A DNA stretch of 56,920 nucleotides from the NCBI GenBank assembly GCA_030526195.1, contig JAUNDG010000009.1:1-56920 (forward strand), in the 5' to 3' direction. The position numbers and the translations under genes were made by a program. Below, one piece after another: positions 43,302 to 51,512 of this stretch. Source of the stretch: Lachnospiraceae bacterium (GTDB lineage: Bacteria > Bacillota > Clostridia > Lachnospirales > Lachnospiraceae). The notes beneath the pieces were generated by a model. The model saw only the letters and a program-made list of their open reading frames with translations. It did not search any database and was not told the DNA's origin. The stretch's first letter is position 1. The number at the start of each line of letters is the position of its first letter.

Positions 43302-44095
43302 GTTCTGTCCTCCCCGATGATACGATTGATGGCACGGCGCACGAGAACCGCGGCCATTTCCCGTCTGTAGTCAGCAGATGCCAGTTTGTTGGAGCCGTAA
43401 TTAAGCTCTGTCTTCACAGCCTCTTCAAGGGCGTCAAGTTCCGCCTCGCCCGGGCAGGCGCTTAAATTTTCAGCGGCCGCAAGAAGGCGAGCCTTCATGG
43501 GGCGGGCACCGACGGCGATCCTCCACTTGCCGTCTGTGCGGGATACAGCTGCATTGATCATGGGGAAATCCGTGGTGGTGAGGCGAAGGCTTTCATAAGC
43601 AGCCTCGCAGGGTGTGTTGGCCACCCGCACCTCGGTGAGAATATCCTTGTCGTAGGGCATTTCCACAAAGGTATCAAGGGGAATGAGGCCACCCTTATGA
43701 AGCTTTACCTGTGTGTCCAGCACCATAAAGGCTGTCAGCACATCGGAAAAACCGAAGCGACCGTAAATGCTGCCGCCCACGGTGGCGGTGTTGCGGAACT
43801 GGGTGCCCACGATAGAGGACACCGCATCCCGGATCAGGCCGCCGCACATGTTGTTCAGGGCCTCATGTTTTTCAATCTGACGCAGGGATGCCATACAACC
43901 GATGGTGAATACCCCGTCATCTTCTTCGATGGTATCAAGACCGATCTGTGTCAGGTCAATGGCGGTGTTGATCACATTGCCTTTGCCAAGACGCAGCCAC
44001 ATACCGCCGGCCAGCACTCTGTTTTTACCCTTCTGACGCAGCTCCCAGGCTTCTGAGACGCTCTCTGTCAGGGCGTAATGCTTGATGGTATACAA
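43298..44095 (-). CDS. Molybdenum hydroxylase FAD-binding subunit
   Basis: The 265 residues correspond to the middle subunit: RVLAGGMWLRLG and GTQFRNTATVGGSIYGRFGFSD are the FAD pyrophosphate and isoalloxazine contacts (VGGS). It carries no extra 4Fe-4S loop of the 4-hydroxybenzoyl-CoA reductase type. I place the start at TTG 44095, eight bases after GGAGG; there is no in-frame ATG, and a TTG five codons earlier overlaps the ribosome binding site. Gene order FAD, FeS, Mo is typical for clostridial purine hydroxylases. Confidence 0.9.
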   Translation of the reverse strand: MYTIKHYALTESVSEAWELRQKGKNRVLAGGMWLRLGKGNVINTAIDLTQIGLDTIEEDDGVFTIGCMASLRQIEKHEALNNMCGGLIRDAVSSIVGTQFRNTATVGGSIYGRFGFSDVLTAFMVLDTQVKLHKGGLIPLDTFVEMPYDKDILTEVRVANTPCEAAYESLRLTTTDFPMINAAVSRTDGKWRIAVGARPMKARLLAAAENLSACPGEAELDALEEAVKTELNYGSNKLASADYRREMAAVLVRRAINRIIGEDRT

Positions 44096-44208
44096 TCTGT
44101 TTTCCTCCAACCGATAGAACTTTTCCAGTTTGTTAGTAACGTTTTCCTGTTTGACTTATTTTGTTGCGTTCGGTGCTCACAGCATGGTATCTGATTCGCT
44201 TGGCTCAT

Positions 44209-44340
44209 CGGGGCAGGAGGCAAAACACCTCCTGCCATTATCCCTTCGGTAACACCTCGATTCCGCTTTGCTCCATCTCGGTGATTACCGTTCGCCAAAT
44301 GAATCCCTTCATGCAAACATGAGGATTCACTTGGCTCATC
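44209..44340 (-). repeat. Three-hairpin intergenic repeat, minus-oriented copy
   Basis: Read on the minus strand this 132-base unit starts GATGAGCCAAGTGAATCC and matches the 130-base units at 49608-49867. Hairpin I is GCCAAGTGAATCC / GGATTCATTTGGC, hairpin II CGGTAATCACC / GGTGTTACCG, hairpin III GGCAGGAGG / CCTCCTGCC. Relative to the other copies, two pairs of stem II changed on both sides. A partial second unit (GATGAGCCAAGCGAATC) follows at 44208-44193. Between here and the helD promoter there is a CCGCAAGATG/CATCTTGCGG hairpin (44358-44395) and no gene. Confidence 0.88.
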
Positions 44341-44602
44341 GGGATAACAAAAGAATACCGCAAGATGGCTGTTTTTGGATACAATCATCTTGCGGATCTA
44401 TGTTTTACCTTCAGGGTGATGCGAATCGTGATCAATTTCTGCTGCCGCATGTGGTGACCTCTCTGTGACCGAACAGTAGTAAATTCAACAAATCCTTTTC
44501 TTCCGAACAGACTATAACATAGAAAATGACTTTTCTGAACATGGAAATATTCATAAAAAGCACCGCCTTCCTCCCCGCTTCTTCGGCACTTATTACCTTC
44601 AT

Positions 44603-44631
44603 TTGACAGGCATTTGTGCATTTAGTAAAAT
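44603..44631 (+). promoter_or_regulatory. Promoter of helD
   Basis: TTGACA (44603-44608), a spacer of exactly 17 bases and TAAAAT (44626-44631) form a near-consensus sigma-A promoter. The resulting leader is about 150 bases and contains a TCGGCC/GGCCGA hairpin but no clear terminator. Confidence 0.8.
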
Positions 44632-44791
44632 TTTCTAATACCCTTCGGCCGACCGGACACGAGGGGGCCGATGAAAAACTTCGGAAAATGGCCTGTTTAA
44701 GCCATTTCACGGCACATAAACCGTCCCGAAAGGGGCGCCAAAATAAACCCTGCCGTCAAAAAAATATGGGTCCGGTCAGAGGAATTATTAT

Positions 44792-46912
44792 ATGGAAGAC
44801 TCTCAGATTTTTCTCGACAAGGTCACGCAGTGCCTCAAGGTGCGCATTGAAGAGCTGGACCGCACCCTTCTGGAGGGCCAGGCGGATGTGGAGCGCATGC
44901 ATGACTATTATTGGGAAAACTATTCCGAAATGGACGAATATGGGTACGAAAATTTCGATAATCAGCAGGCTCTGCTGACCCAGATCAACGCCAACACCGA
45001 GGCCATCAAGCTCCGGGATCGCTTCAAAAAAATGCTGAGCAACCCCTATTTCGGTCGGGTGGATTTCCGCTATGACGATGAGGATGAGGCGGAAACCTTC
45101 TACATCGGCATCGGCAATTTCGCCAGACGCTCCGGCGCGCTGCCCCTCATTTATGACTGGCGAGCTCCGGTCTCCGGCCTTTTTTACGATTACGACAAGG
45201 GTCCGGCCTCCTACACCGCCCCCGGCGGGGAAATGACCGGTGAGGTGACGGCCAAATGGCAGTACAAGATCCGCCACGGCAAGCTCATCTATGCCTTCGA
45301 AAGCGACACCAAGATCGATGACGAAGTCCTTCGGGAGGAGCTGGGCAAAAAGGGTGACACCGCTCTCAAAAACCTGGTCCAGACCATTCAGCGAGAACAA
45401 AATGCCATCATCCGGAACACTAAAGACCGCATCCTGCTCATCCAGGGTGTGGCCGGCTCCGGAAAAACCTCCGTGGCCCTGCATCGGATCGCCTACCTGC
45501 TCTACCACGACCGGGAACACTTAAAGGCCAACCAGGTGCTCATTTTATCCCCCAACGGTGTCTTCACGGATTACATTTCCCACATTCTCCCCGAACTGGG
45601 CGAGGAAAACATCAGGGAAATGAGTTTCGACACCTTTGCCTACCGCGAACTGTCCCGCTGGATCGATGACTGCGAGGAGCATTACGATGCCATCGAGCGC
45701 CAGCTGGCCGGTGAAGAGATCGGCGAGGATACCCTTTATAAAATGAGTGAGCTGCTGCCGGAGGATCTTGACAATTATGCCCTGGAGCTTGAGGACACGC
45801 TCCTCACCTTCGCGCCCATCCGCATCCGGGGTGTCACCATGGGTGTCAAGGAGATCATGACCCTCTTCCATCAGAAGTTCAACACCATCCCGCTGCTCAA
45901 GCGTCTGGATGCCGTCTTCGACTACGCGGTGGATGCCTTCGAAACCTTAAGCGGCAAGACCCTGCCTGAAGAGGAGGTGGCCGAGCTTCGGGAAAAGGCT
46001 CATCAGATGTACCGCACAGAGGATATCTACATCCTTTACAGCGAATTTCTTGACATGCTGGGCTTTGACGATCTGCCCCACGTCTGGAAGGACCGCCGGG
46101 TCATCCGTTACGAGGATGTCTATCCCATGCTGTACCTGAAGTACAAGCTGCTGGGCCGGGGTGAGCATAAAAAAATCCGGCACCTCATCATCGATGAAAT
46201 GCAGGATTACAGTTTCCTTCAATATAAGCTGCTGGCCATGCTTTTCCACTGCCCCATGACCATCCTGGGGGACAAGGCCCAGACCATGGAAGCGGAGGAG
46301 GCGGATGTCACCACCTTCCTGCCGGCCATTTTAGGGGAAGATGTGAAGCTCATCACCATGAATAAGAGCTACCGCAGCACTCTGGAGATCGGGCAATACG
46401 CCGCTGCCCTGCGGGAGAACGGATTTACTGATGCAGCCGACAACCCCCGACATAAGGGCAGTGATCCGGGTCGCCCGGGTGCTCACAAGCCTCAGGACAT
46501 CGAGTTCTTCGAGCGTCACGGCGAAGCGGTAACCATCACCGATTATACCGATGTTCAAGCCGCTGCCGAAGCCATCGCCAAAACCTATGCCGCCGGCCGG
46601 GCCGACATCGAAACGGCCGCCGTCATCACATTTACGGAAAAAGAAGCCCGCTGTCTCTATGACACCCTCTCCGGCCTCTTTTCGGAAATAGGGCTTAATC
46701 CCGATCAGGAACTGACCCTCATCCACAAAAACTCAGGGCGCTTCCGGCCGGGCCTGACTGTCACCACCTTCTATCTGGCCAAAGGCCTTGAATTTGATGA
46801 TGTCTATTCCGTTGAGCCGTCGTCAAAAGTAACGCCGCTCCACATCCAGGCCCGTTACATCGCCGCTACCCGGGCTATGCATCGGCTTAATGTGCTGCGG
46901 ATTGATGCGTAA
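44792..46912 (+). CDS. helD: HelD-type RNA polymerase-associated helicase
   Basis: HelD removes stalled RNA polymerase from DNA in Bacillota. The 706 residues begin with a charged coiled-coil N-terminus (about 1-80), followed by the HelD block YDWRAPVSGLFYDYDKGPASY. The UvrD-like motor has Walker A GVAGSGKTSVALHR (about 220), Walker B IIDEMQDYS, motif III LGDKAQTM, motif IV NKSYRST and C-terminal motifs LAKGLEFDDV and YIAATRAMHRL. AGAGG precedes ATG 44792. UvrD and PcrA lack the YDWRAP block, so HelD is preferred. Confidence 0.92.
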   Translation: MEDSQIFLDKVTQCLKVRIEELDRTLLEGQADVERMHDYYWENYSEMDEYGYENFDNQQALLTQINANTEAIKLRDRFKKMLSNPYFGRVDFRYDDEDEAETFYIGIGNFARRSGALPLIYDWRAPVSGLFYDYDKGPASYTAPGGEMTGEVTAKWQYKIRHGKLIYAFESDTKIDDEVLREELGKKGDTALKNLVQTIQREQNAIIRNTKDRILLIQGVAGSGKTSVALHRIAYLLYHDREHLKANQVLILSPNGVFTDYISHILPELGEENIREMSFDTFAYRELSRWIDDCEEHYDAIERQLAGEEIGEDTLYKMSELLPEDLDNYALELEDTLLTFAPIRIRGVTMGVKEIMTLFHQKFNTIPLLKRLDAVFDYAVDAFETLSGKTLPEEEVAELREKAHQMYRTEDIYILYSEFLDMLGFDDLPHVWKDRRVIRYEDVYPMLYLKYKLLGRGEHKKIRHLIIDEMQDYSFLQYKLLAMLFHCPMTILGDKAQTMEAEEADVTTFLPAILGEDVKLITMNKSYRSTLEIGQYAAALRENGFTDAADNPRHKGSDPGRPGAHKPQDIEFFERHGEAVTITDYTDVQAAAEAIAKTYAAGRADIETAAVITFTEKEARCLYDTLSGLFSEIGLNPDQELTLIHKNSGRFRPGLTVTTFYLAKGLEFDDVYSVEPSSKVTPLHIQARYIAATRAMHRLNVLRIDA

Positions 46913-46940
46913 AGTTAAGACTGACACAGTATCCCTGCAG

Positions 46941-46990
46941 TCAGGCCCATGAATGGTGTTTGCCATTCATGGGCCTGATGCTTTTGGTCT
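46941..46990 (+). terminator. Terminator shared by helD and the convergent gene
   Basis: TCAGGCCCATGAATGG and CCATTCATGGGCCTGA form a perfect 16-pair stem with a six-base loop, followed by TGCTTTTGGTCTTTTTTG. It lies between two convergent stop codons. Confidence 0.85.
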
Positions 46991-46999
46991 TTTTTGTCT

Positions 47000-47674
47000 T
47001 TAGCTGCCAAGTTCTGTTAACAGCTTCTCCAGCGTAGCCGCGGCCTTATCAAACTGTTCATAGAAATCAAGTCCGGGTATGATGCGCTGATAAAACAACG
47101 TCAGGATCAGCATGATCATCTGCTGAGCTGAGGGGGATGAGGGATCCACCGCCGCCAACACCTCACGGGAACGCCGGGTCAGGTTATGCCACCGGCTGAG
47201 CCAGGCTTCATAATCCCGGATGCGGGGTGTTTCCAGCCACTTCTCGATGCGCACCTTTGTCTTGCCGGCAGCCGGACATTCATTGACCTGGATAAAGTAT
47301 TTGAAATCATCCCCATCATAGATCCGGGCCAACGGAAAGAGCCGGCAGATGCCCGGTCGATGGGCATGGATGCGGCATCGTCCCTCTTCATTCAGAAAGA
47401 TACAGCGGCCATCCACGGCCGTATTTTTTAAATGAGGCAGCACCAGGCCTTCTGTCAGCACCAGTTCATAAGCCTTCCCGTTCAATCCGTCAAAGCTATC
47501 CTTAAGACCGCCGCACAACCGCCACATATCATAAGGATCCAGAACAATGGTATCCTCCATATCCCGGCAACAGTCAAAACAGCCGGCACAATCGTGACAA
47601 CCGATGCGGGCCATATCCCGCGATGTATAGAGACGACCGTCCGACACGGCCGCAAGATCAATATCCCTTTGCAT
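47000..47674 (-). CDS. YkgJ-family cysteine-cluster protein
   Basis: The 224-residue protein shows the zinc/iron-chelating pattern of the YkgJ (UPF0153) family: GCHDCAGCFDCCRDM near the start, DGRCIFLNEEGRCRIHAHRPGICRLFPL in the centre and NECPAAGK further on, giving eight or more conserved cysteines. Members are thought to bind a metal or Fe-S cluster; the role is unknown. ATG 47674 is preceded by GGAG; an ATG four codons earlier lacks one. Its C-terminal third has no cysteines and looks helical. Confidence 0.82.
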   Translation of the reverse strand: MQRDIDLAAVSDGRLYTSRDMARIGCHDCAGCFDCCRDMEDTIVLDPYDMWRLCGGLKDSFDGLNGKAYELVLTEGLVLPHLKNTAVDGRCIFLNEEGRCRIHAHRPGICRLFPLARIYDGDDFKYFIQVNECPAAGKTKVRIEKWLETPRIRDYEAWLSRWHNLTRRSREVLAAVDPSSPSAQQMIMLILTLFYQRIIPGLDFYEQFDKAAATLEKLLTELGS

Positions 47675-47709
47675 AGTCAACTCCATGTAAAGCAGACACT
47701 CGCAACCCT

Positions 47710-47758
47710 CGCTTAAGACTCTACGTCTTTGGAGCAGTGGAATGCTTTCTGCTGTTCA
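47710..47758 (+). repeat. Intergenic hairpin repeat, copy B
   Basis: CGCTTAAGACTCTACGTCTTTGG... ending GCTGTTCA, matching copies at 4117-4164 (minus) and 55386-55434. The motif GTAAAGCAGACACTCGCAACCC lies directly upstream at 47691. The remaining spacer up to 48013 holds only the nudC -10 region. Confidence 0.75.
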
Positions 47759-47947
47759 TATCTCGTGATGAAATCTTCTGAATTGTAGCACGGCCCTTTC
47801 TTATCTGTCTACAGGACACCATCCTGACACCTTCCGGCACAGCCCGGACTGATCACCAAACAAAAACCCGATGCAAGGCAAGCCGATACCCGACGAGGCA
47901 CCCTGTGTGTGTAATTCTCGGGAGGTGATTTATCATCAGGCCTTTGT

Positions 47948-47953
47948 TATAAT
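47948..47953 (+). promoter_or_regulatory. -10 box upstream of nudC
   Basis: TATAAT, 60 bases before the start codon. The -35 region (GTGATT at a 17-base spacing) is weak. Confidence 0.45.
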
Positions 47954-48013
47954 AGGATTGCATAGGGTCTTAAGAAAGGCCCTCACATTTTCATGAAGGA
48001 AAGGTCAAGTATT

Positions 48014-48874
48014 ATGATTCACGAGATTGCCCCGCATTTTCTGGATAATCAATATCACGGTGGCCGTACCCCCGCAGGTGACAGCCCGATCATTCTCTTC
48101 TTCCCGCCCCAGTTACTGGTGAAGGATACAGAGGAACTGACATTTTTAACCTATGACGAGATCAAAGAGCACCTGGCCGGCCCCTGCCGCTATCTCTTTA
48201 ACATTGACGGCACGAATTATTTTCTCGGGACACCGGCGGAGGGCTGTGTCACCGGAGAAAAGGATGACCGGATATGCACCATCGCCGGTGCCCGCCTGAT
48301 GAACTGGGTGGATCTGCGCCGGGCCAACCCCCGCTACGAGGCTTTTGCCGGCATGACAGCCATGCATCTTAACACCTGGTACAGTTCCGTCCGCTATTGC
48401 GGTCGGTGTGGCACAAAGGCCTCTCACGATGATACACTCCGCATGATGAAATGTCCGAAGTGCGGTCTCATGATGTTCCCGAAAATCAATCCGGCCGTTG
48501 TGGTGGCCGTCACTGATGGTGAGAGATTGCTCCTGACCCGCTACGCTCGCCGGAATGGAAACTTCGCCCTGATCGCCGGCTTTATCGAAATCGGCGAAAC
48601 CGCTGAAGAATGTTGCGCCCGCGAAGTCATGGAAGAAGTCGGCATCCACATCAAAAATATCCGCTATGTGGGCTCCCAGCCCTGGGGCTTTGACGGCAAC
48701 CTGATGCTGGCCTACACCGCCGAGCTGGATGACTCCCACAAGATCACTCTGGATGAGGACGAACTGAGCGAGGCCCGCTGGATGCTGCCGGAGGAAGTGC
48801 CGGTGGTGACCGAGGACAGCTCCCTGACCCGTGACATCATCAACCGTTTCCGTAACGGTGAATTATTCTCATAA
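48014..48874 (+). CDS. nudC: NAD(H) pyrophosphatase / NAD-capped RNA hydrolase
   Basis: NudC cleaves NAD(H) and removes NAD caps from RNA. The 286 residues contain a zinc ribbon CGRCG...CPKCG in the centre, FPKINPAVVVAV, the Nudix box GFIEIGETAEECCAREVMEEVGI and the NudC-specific SQPWGFDGNLML (variant of SQPWPFPxS). ATG 48014 has AAAGG ten bases upstream; an ATG seven codons earlier is less well placed. A strong terminator follows within 15 bases, so the gene is monocistronic. Confidence 0.93.
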   Translation: MIHEIAPHFLDNQYHGGRTPAGDSPIILFFPPQLLVKDTEELTFLTYDEIKEHLAGPCRYLFNIDGTNYFLGTPAEGCVTGEKDDRICTIAGARLMNWVDLRRANPRYEAFAGMTAMHLNTWYSSVRYCGRCGTKASHDDTLRMMKCPKCGLMMFPKINPAVVVAVTDGERLLLTRYARRNGNFALIAGFIEIGETAEECCAREVMEEVGIHIKNIRYVGSQPWGFDGNLMLAYTAELDDSHKITLDEDELSEARWMLPEEVPVVTEDSSLTRDIINRFRNGELFS

Positions 48875-48884
48875 TATTTTTACA

Positions 48885-48922
48885 CACAAAAATCCCGGTG
48901 CTTGCGCATCGGGATTTTTGTG
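48885..48922 (+). terminator. Terminator after nudC
   Basis: CACAAAAATCCCGGTG and CATCGGGATTTTTGTG form a stem with one mismatch around CTTGCG. The T-run on either strand is inside the stem. Confidence 0.85.
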
Positions 48923-48929
48923 CTTACTA

Positions 48930-49377
48930 AATCAGGAAAGTTCTATTGTATGACATCGTCGGTTGGTTAGACCGTCGAAAAGGTCGAATGTTGTTTACAC
49001 GTTTAGTATACGTACCTTTTACAGAAAATACAATATTTTTTTGGTTGCAAAAATATTTTTGTGTATTTAGCCAAATCCGGGTGGCTTTTTTCACTATTAT
49101 GCCCTGTCCGGCAATTGTTTTGATGTTTTCCGGAAACAATTTCGGTGAATCTATCATTATCAGCCACAACTGCGCACCGAATGCCCCATTTTCTCACCGG
49201 TGCCTATTCGATGGTCAAATCCTACAAAAATGCCACTGATTTGTTGTGCCAAAATAAGTGCAATTTAGAGCCAATTTTATGCACGTTATATGTGACTAAC
49301 TCCCCGAGTATTTGTTATACTTAACTCGATGATTGCCCACGAGGCATAAACAGAAATACCGAAAGGATGGAATTATT
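48930..49377. other. AT-rich spacer upstream of the ferredoxin gene
   Basis: About 450 bases without a supported gene, clearly richer in A/T than the flanks (for example GTTTACACGTTTAGTATACG, AATATTTTTTTGG and the palindrome CAAAAATATTTTTG near 49047). TATACT at about 49316 with GTGACT 18 bases upstream could be the ferredoxin promoter. Short open frames here have no matching start signals or recognisable sequence. Confidence 0.6.
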
Positions 49378-49548
49378 ATGGCTTATCAGATTTCAGATGA
49401 ATGCATCAAATGCGGTTCCTGCGCTTCCGAATGCCCGGTAGACGCTATTTCAGAAGGCGATGACAAGTATGTGATCGATGCCGATACATGCATCTCCTGC
49501 GGTTCCTGCGCTGGTGCTTGCCCGGTTGACGCTCCGAGCGAAGAGTAA
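49378..49548 (+). CDS. 2[4Fe-4S] ferredoxin
   Basis: The 56-residue protein is a clostridial-type ferredoxin with two clusters: CIKCGSCASECPVDA and CISCGSCAGACPVDA. Each half supplies CxxCxxCxxxCP. ATG 49378 is preceded by AAAGGATGG. It is a single gene with its own terminator. It could feed electrons to the sulfite/nitrite reductase or other low-potential enzymes; the sequence does not name the partner. Confidence 0.96.
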   Translation: MAYQISDECIKCGSCASECPVDAISEGDDKYVIDADTCISCGSCAGACPVDAPSEE

Positions 49549-49568
49549 TTAATACTCACAGACAAAGT

Positions 49569-49600
49569 AAAAGGATGATCCTCGGATCATCCTTTTTTTT
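49569..49600 (+). terminator. Terminator after ferredoxin
   Basis: AAGGATGATCC and GGATCATCCTT around TC, followed by eight T. Confidence 0.93.
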
Positions 49601-49607
49601 ATATCCC

Positions 49608-49935
49608 GATGAGCCAAATGAAGCCTCATGCTTGCATGAATGGATTCATTTGGCGAACGGCCTAACCGAGATGGAGCAACGCGGAATCGAGGTTATGCCG
49701 AAGGGATATGGGCAGGAGGTGCTTTTTCTCCTGCCCCGATGAGCCAAGTGAATCCTCATGCTTGCATGAATGGATTCATTTGGCGAACGGCTTAACCGAG
49801 ATGGAGCAACGCGGAATCGAGGTTATGCCGAAGGGATATGGGCAGGAGGCGCTTTTTCTCCTGCCCCGATGAGCCAAATGAAGCCTCATGCTTGCATGAA
49901 AGGATGCATTTGGCGATAATAATTCATTTGGCGAT
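49608..49935 (+). repeat. Tandem copies of the three-hairpin intergenic repeat
   Basis: Two full units of exactly 130 bases (49608-49737 and 49738-49867) and a third cut after about 68 bases. Each unit: GATGAGCCAARTGAA with GGATTCATTTGGC (hairpin I), CGGCYTAACC with GGTTATGCCG (hairpin II), GGGCAGGAG with CTCCTGCCC (hairpin III, loop containing TTTTT). The third unit keeps only hairpin I and a short duplication of ATTTGGCGATAA. An inverted copy lies at 44209-44340. No open frame in the repeat is credible as a gene. Confidence 0.92.
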
Positions 49936-49971
49936 AAAAGCGGCGGAGCCCCGGCATAAACCGGAGCTCCG
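49931..49971 (-). terminator. Terminator after the APC permease gene
   Basis: On the minus strand CGGAGCTCCGG pairs with CCGGGGCTCCG around TTTATG, followed by CCGCTTTTAT. Confidence 0.8.
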
Positions 49972-50001
49972 TTGAAAAGAACGTGGACCTATGAATGGAA
50001 A

Positions 50002-51372
50002 TCATGTCATATCAATGCCCTTTTTGTTTTTAAAGGCAAGGGCCAGAATCAGGGATACCAGGTAGATGGCGCCTGTCACGATCAGGTACTTCGGACCGAT
50101 TGTGAAGATGATGATATAGGCGATGACCAGGATAGCCAGAGCCGGCAGGATCTTGCCCTGCACGATGCCCTTCATAAAACTGGTATCGTGAGCAGCTTCT
50201 TTGATGTGGCCGAGGCAAACCAGCGCGTAAGCGGAGGTGGCGCAAACAGCCATGATGACGAACCAGTCATTGACACCGTCGAAGATCGGGGCGCCGAAGG
50301 CAACCGGACCGCCGTAGCCGTAACCGGCATACATGGTGGTGAAGAAGGAAATGACCAGGTAGATGATCATACCGGCTGTCGGAACACCACGTTTGCTGAG
50401 CTTAGCGACTTTCTTGCTGATGATGCCCTTACGAGCCTGATCATACAGGAAACGCGGCATCATCTGATAGAAGGCCAGACCGCAGGCCAGAGCGGCCAGC
50501 ATAACACCGAGGCTGACGATAACGGAGCCTGAACCGAAACCGAGCATTGCGCAGTAAGCGGAAAGAGCATCACCATTGCCGGCCAGCTGAGCCATCTGTT
50601 CCGGAGTCATTGTGGCTGTCCAGAGCCAGCAGCCGATCACGTAGATCACACCGCAAAGGATAGCGGAAACCGGGATGGCGAATTTAACGGCTTTAGCACC
50701 GCCCTTAACTTCTTCACCCATGAAAGCCGGAGCTTCATAACCAACGAAGGACCAAACCCATGTGAGGGCTGCCAGGAGAATACCGGACATACCGAATTCT
50801 GTACTGGGAGCGAAAGCATTTGTCATAGAAACTGAGAAATCAAAGCCATTGACGCTGAGCATGATGCAGCGGATACCCGGAATGATGAAGGCAGCCATTT
50901 CAGCGATGAAGACAATGACGAGAGCCTTTGTGGAAAGTTCGGTACCGAAGGTGGTCAGCAGGACCATCACAACAGCGAAGATCGCCCAGCCGACGATGAT
51001 CGGCAGACCGGTCAGAGCATTTAAGTAAATAGCGAAAATGACCGGCGGACAGGCGGCTGTGGTCGCCATAACACCGTAGTAAACAAACAGTGTCCAAAGA
51101 CCCGGTGTCTTACCTAATGTTGAAGCGGCATAAGCATAAGTACCGCCGCAGCTGTTACATTTTTCTGCCAGGCTACCATAGCTTAAACCGACGATAACCA
51201 GAAGAATTGTGGCGATGGCAACAGCCAGCGCAATACCTGTTCCTGTCTGGGCCAGGAATGTACCCATTGAACCACCGACGCACATTACAGGAGCGGCGCC
51301 GGCAACAGCCATGACGATAACCTCACCTCGACTGATCTTACCTGCCTGAAGTTCGTTATTATTTTCTGCCAT
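50002..51372 (-). CDS. APC-family amino acid/amine permease
   Basis: The 456-residue protein has about 12-13 helices, starting with the APC block VIVMAVAGAAPVMCVGGSMGTFLAQTG, and later TWVWSFVGYEAPAFMGEEVKGGAKAV, which is the helix 6 region. It ends LALAFKNKKGIDMT. GAGAGGAGAG precedes ATG 51372. It follows the MtaA-like gene by 140 bases, so both may form one unit. The cargo is unknown; amino acids, amines or methylated amines are all handled by the family. Confidence 0.88.
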   Translation of the reverse strand: MAENNNELQAGKISRGEVIVMAVAGAAPVMCVGGSMGTFLAQTGTGIALAVAIATILLVIVGLSYGSLAEKCNSCGGTYAYAASTLGKTPGLWTLFVYYGVMATTAACPPVIFAIYLNALTGLPIIVGWAIFAVVMVLLTTFGTELSTKALVIVFIAEMAAFIIPGIRCIMLSVNGFDFSVSMTNAFAPSTEFGMSGILLAALTWVWSFVGYEAPAFMGEEVKGGAKAVKFAIPVSAILCGVIYVIGCWLWTATMTPEQMAQLAGNGDALSAYCAMLGFGSGSVIVSLGVMLAALACGLAFYQMMPRFLYDQARKGIISKKVAKLSKRGVPTAGMIIYLVISFFTTMYAGYGYGGPVAFGAPIFDGVNDWFVIMAVCATSAYALVCLGHIKEAAHDTSFMKGIVQGKILPALAILVIAYIIIFTIGPKYLIVTGAIYLVSLILALAFKNKKGIDMT

Positions 51373-51512
51373 AGTATTTCTCTCCTCTCATATTACATAT
51401 AGTGGGCGATTCGGATTCTTCCATTCCCTGAAGCCCCCTCGACGGGTTATGGCCCATTTTCGGAATGATGACCACATCCGGGTCGCCCGGCAACTTGAAG
51501 CTGCCGGCCGTC

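Noticed and set aside
44068-44388. 106-codon minus-strand frame across the three-hairpin repeat
   Set aside because: It covers the repeat and the ribosome binding site of the FAD subunit; other copies of the repeat do not keep the frame.
48946-49239. 97-codon plus-strand frame in the AT-rich spacer
   Set aside because: No ribosome binding site, hydrophobic composition follows from the A/T runs, and no family pattern was seen.
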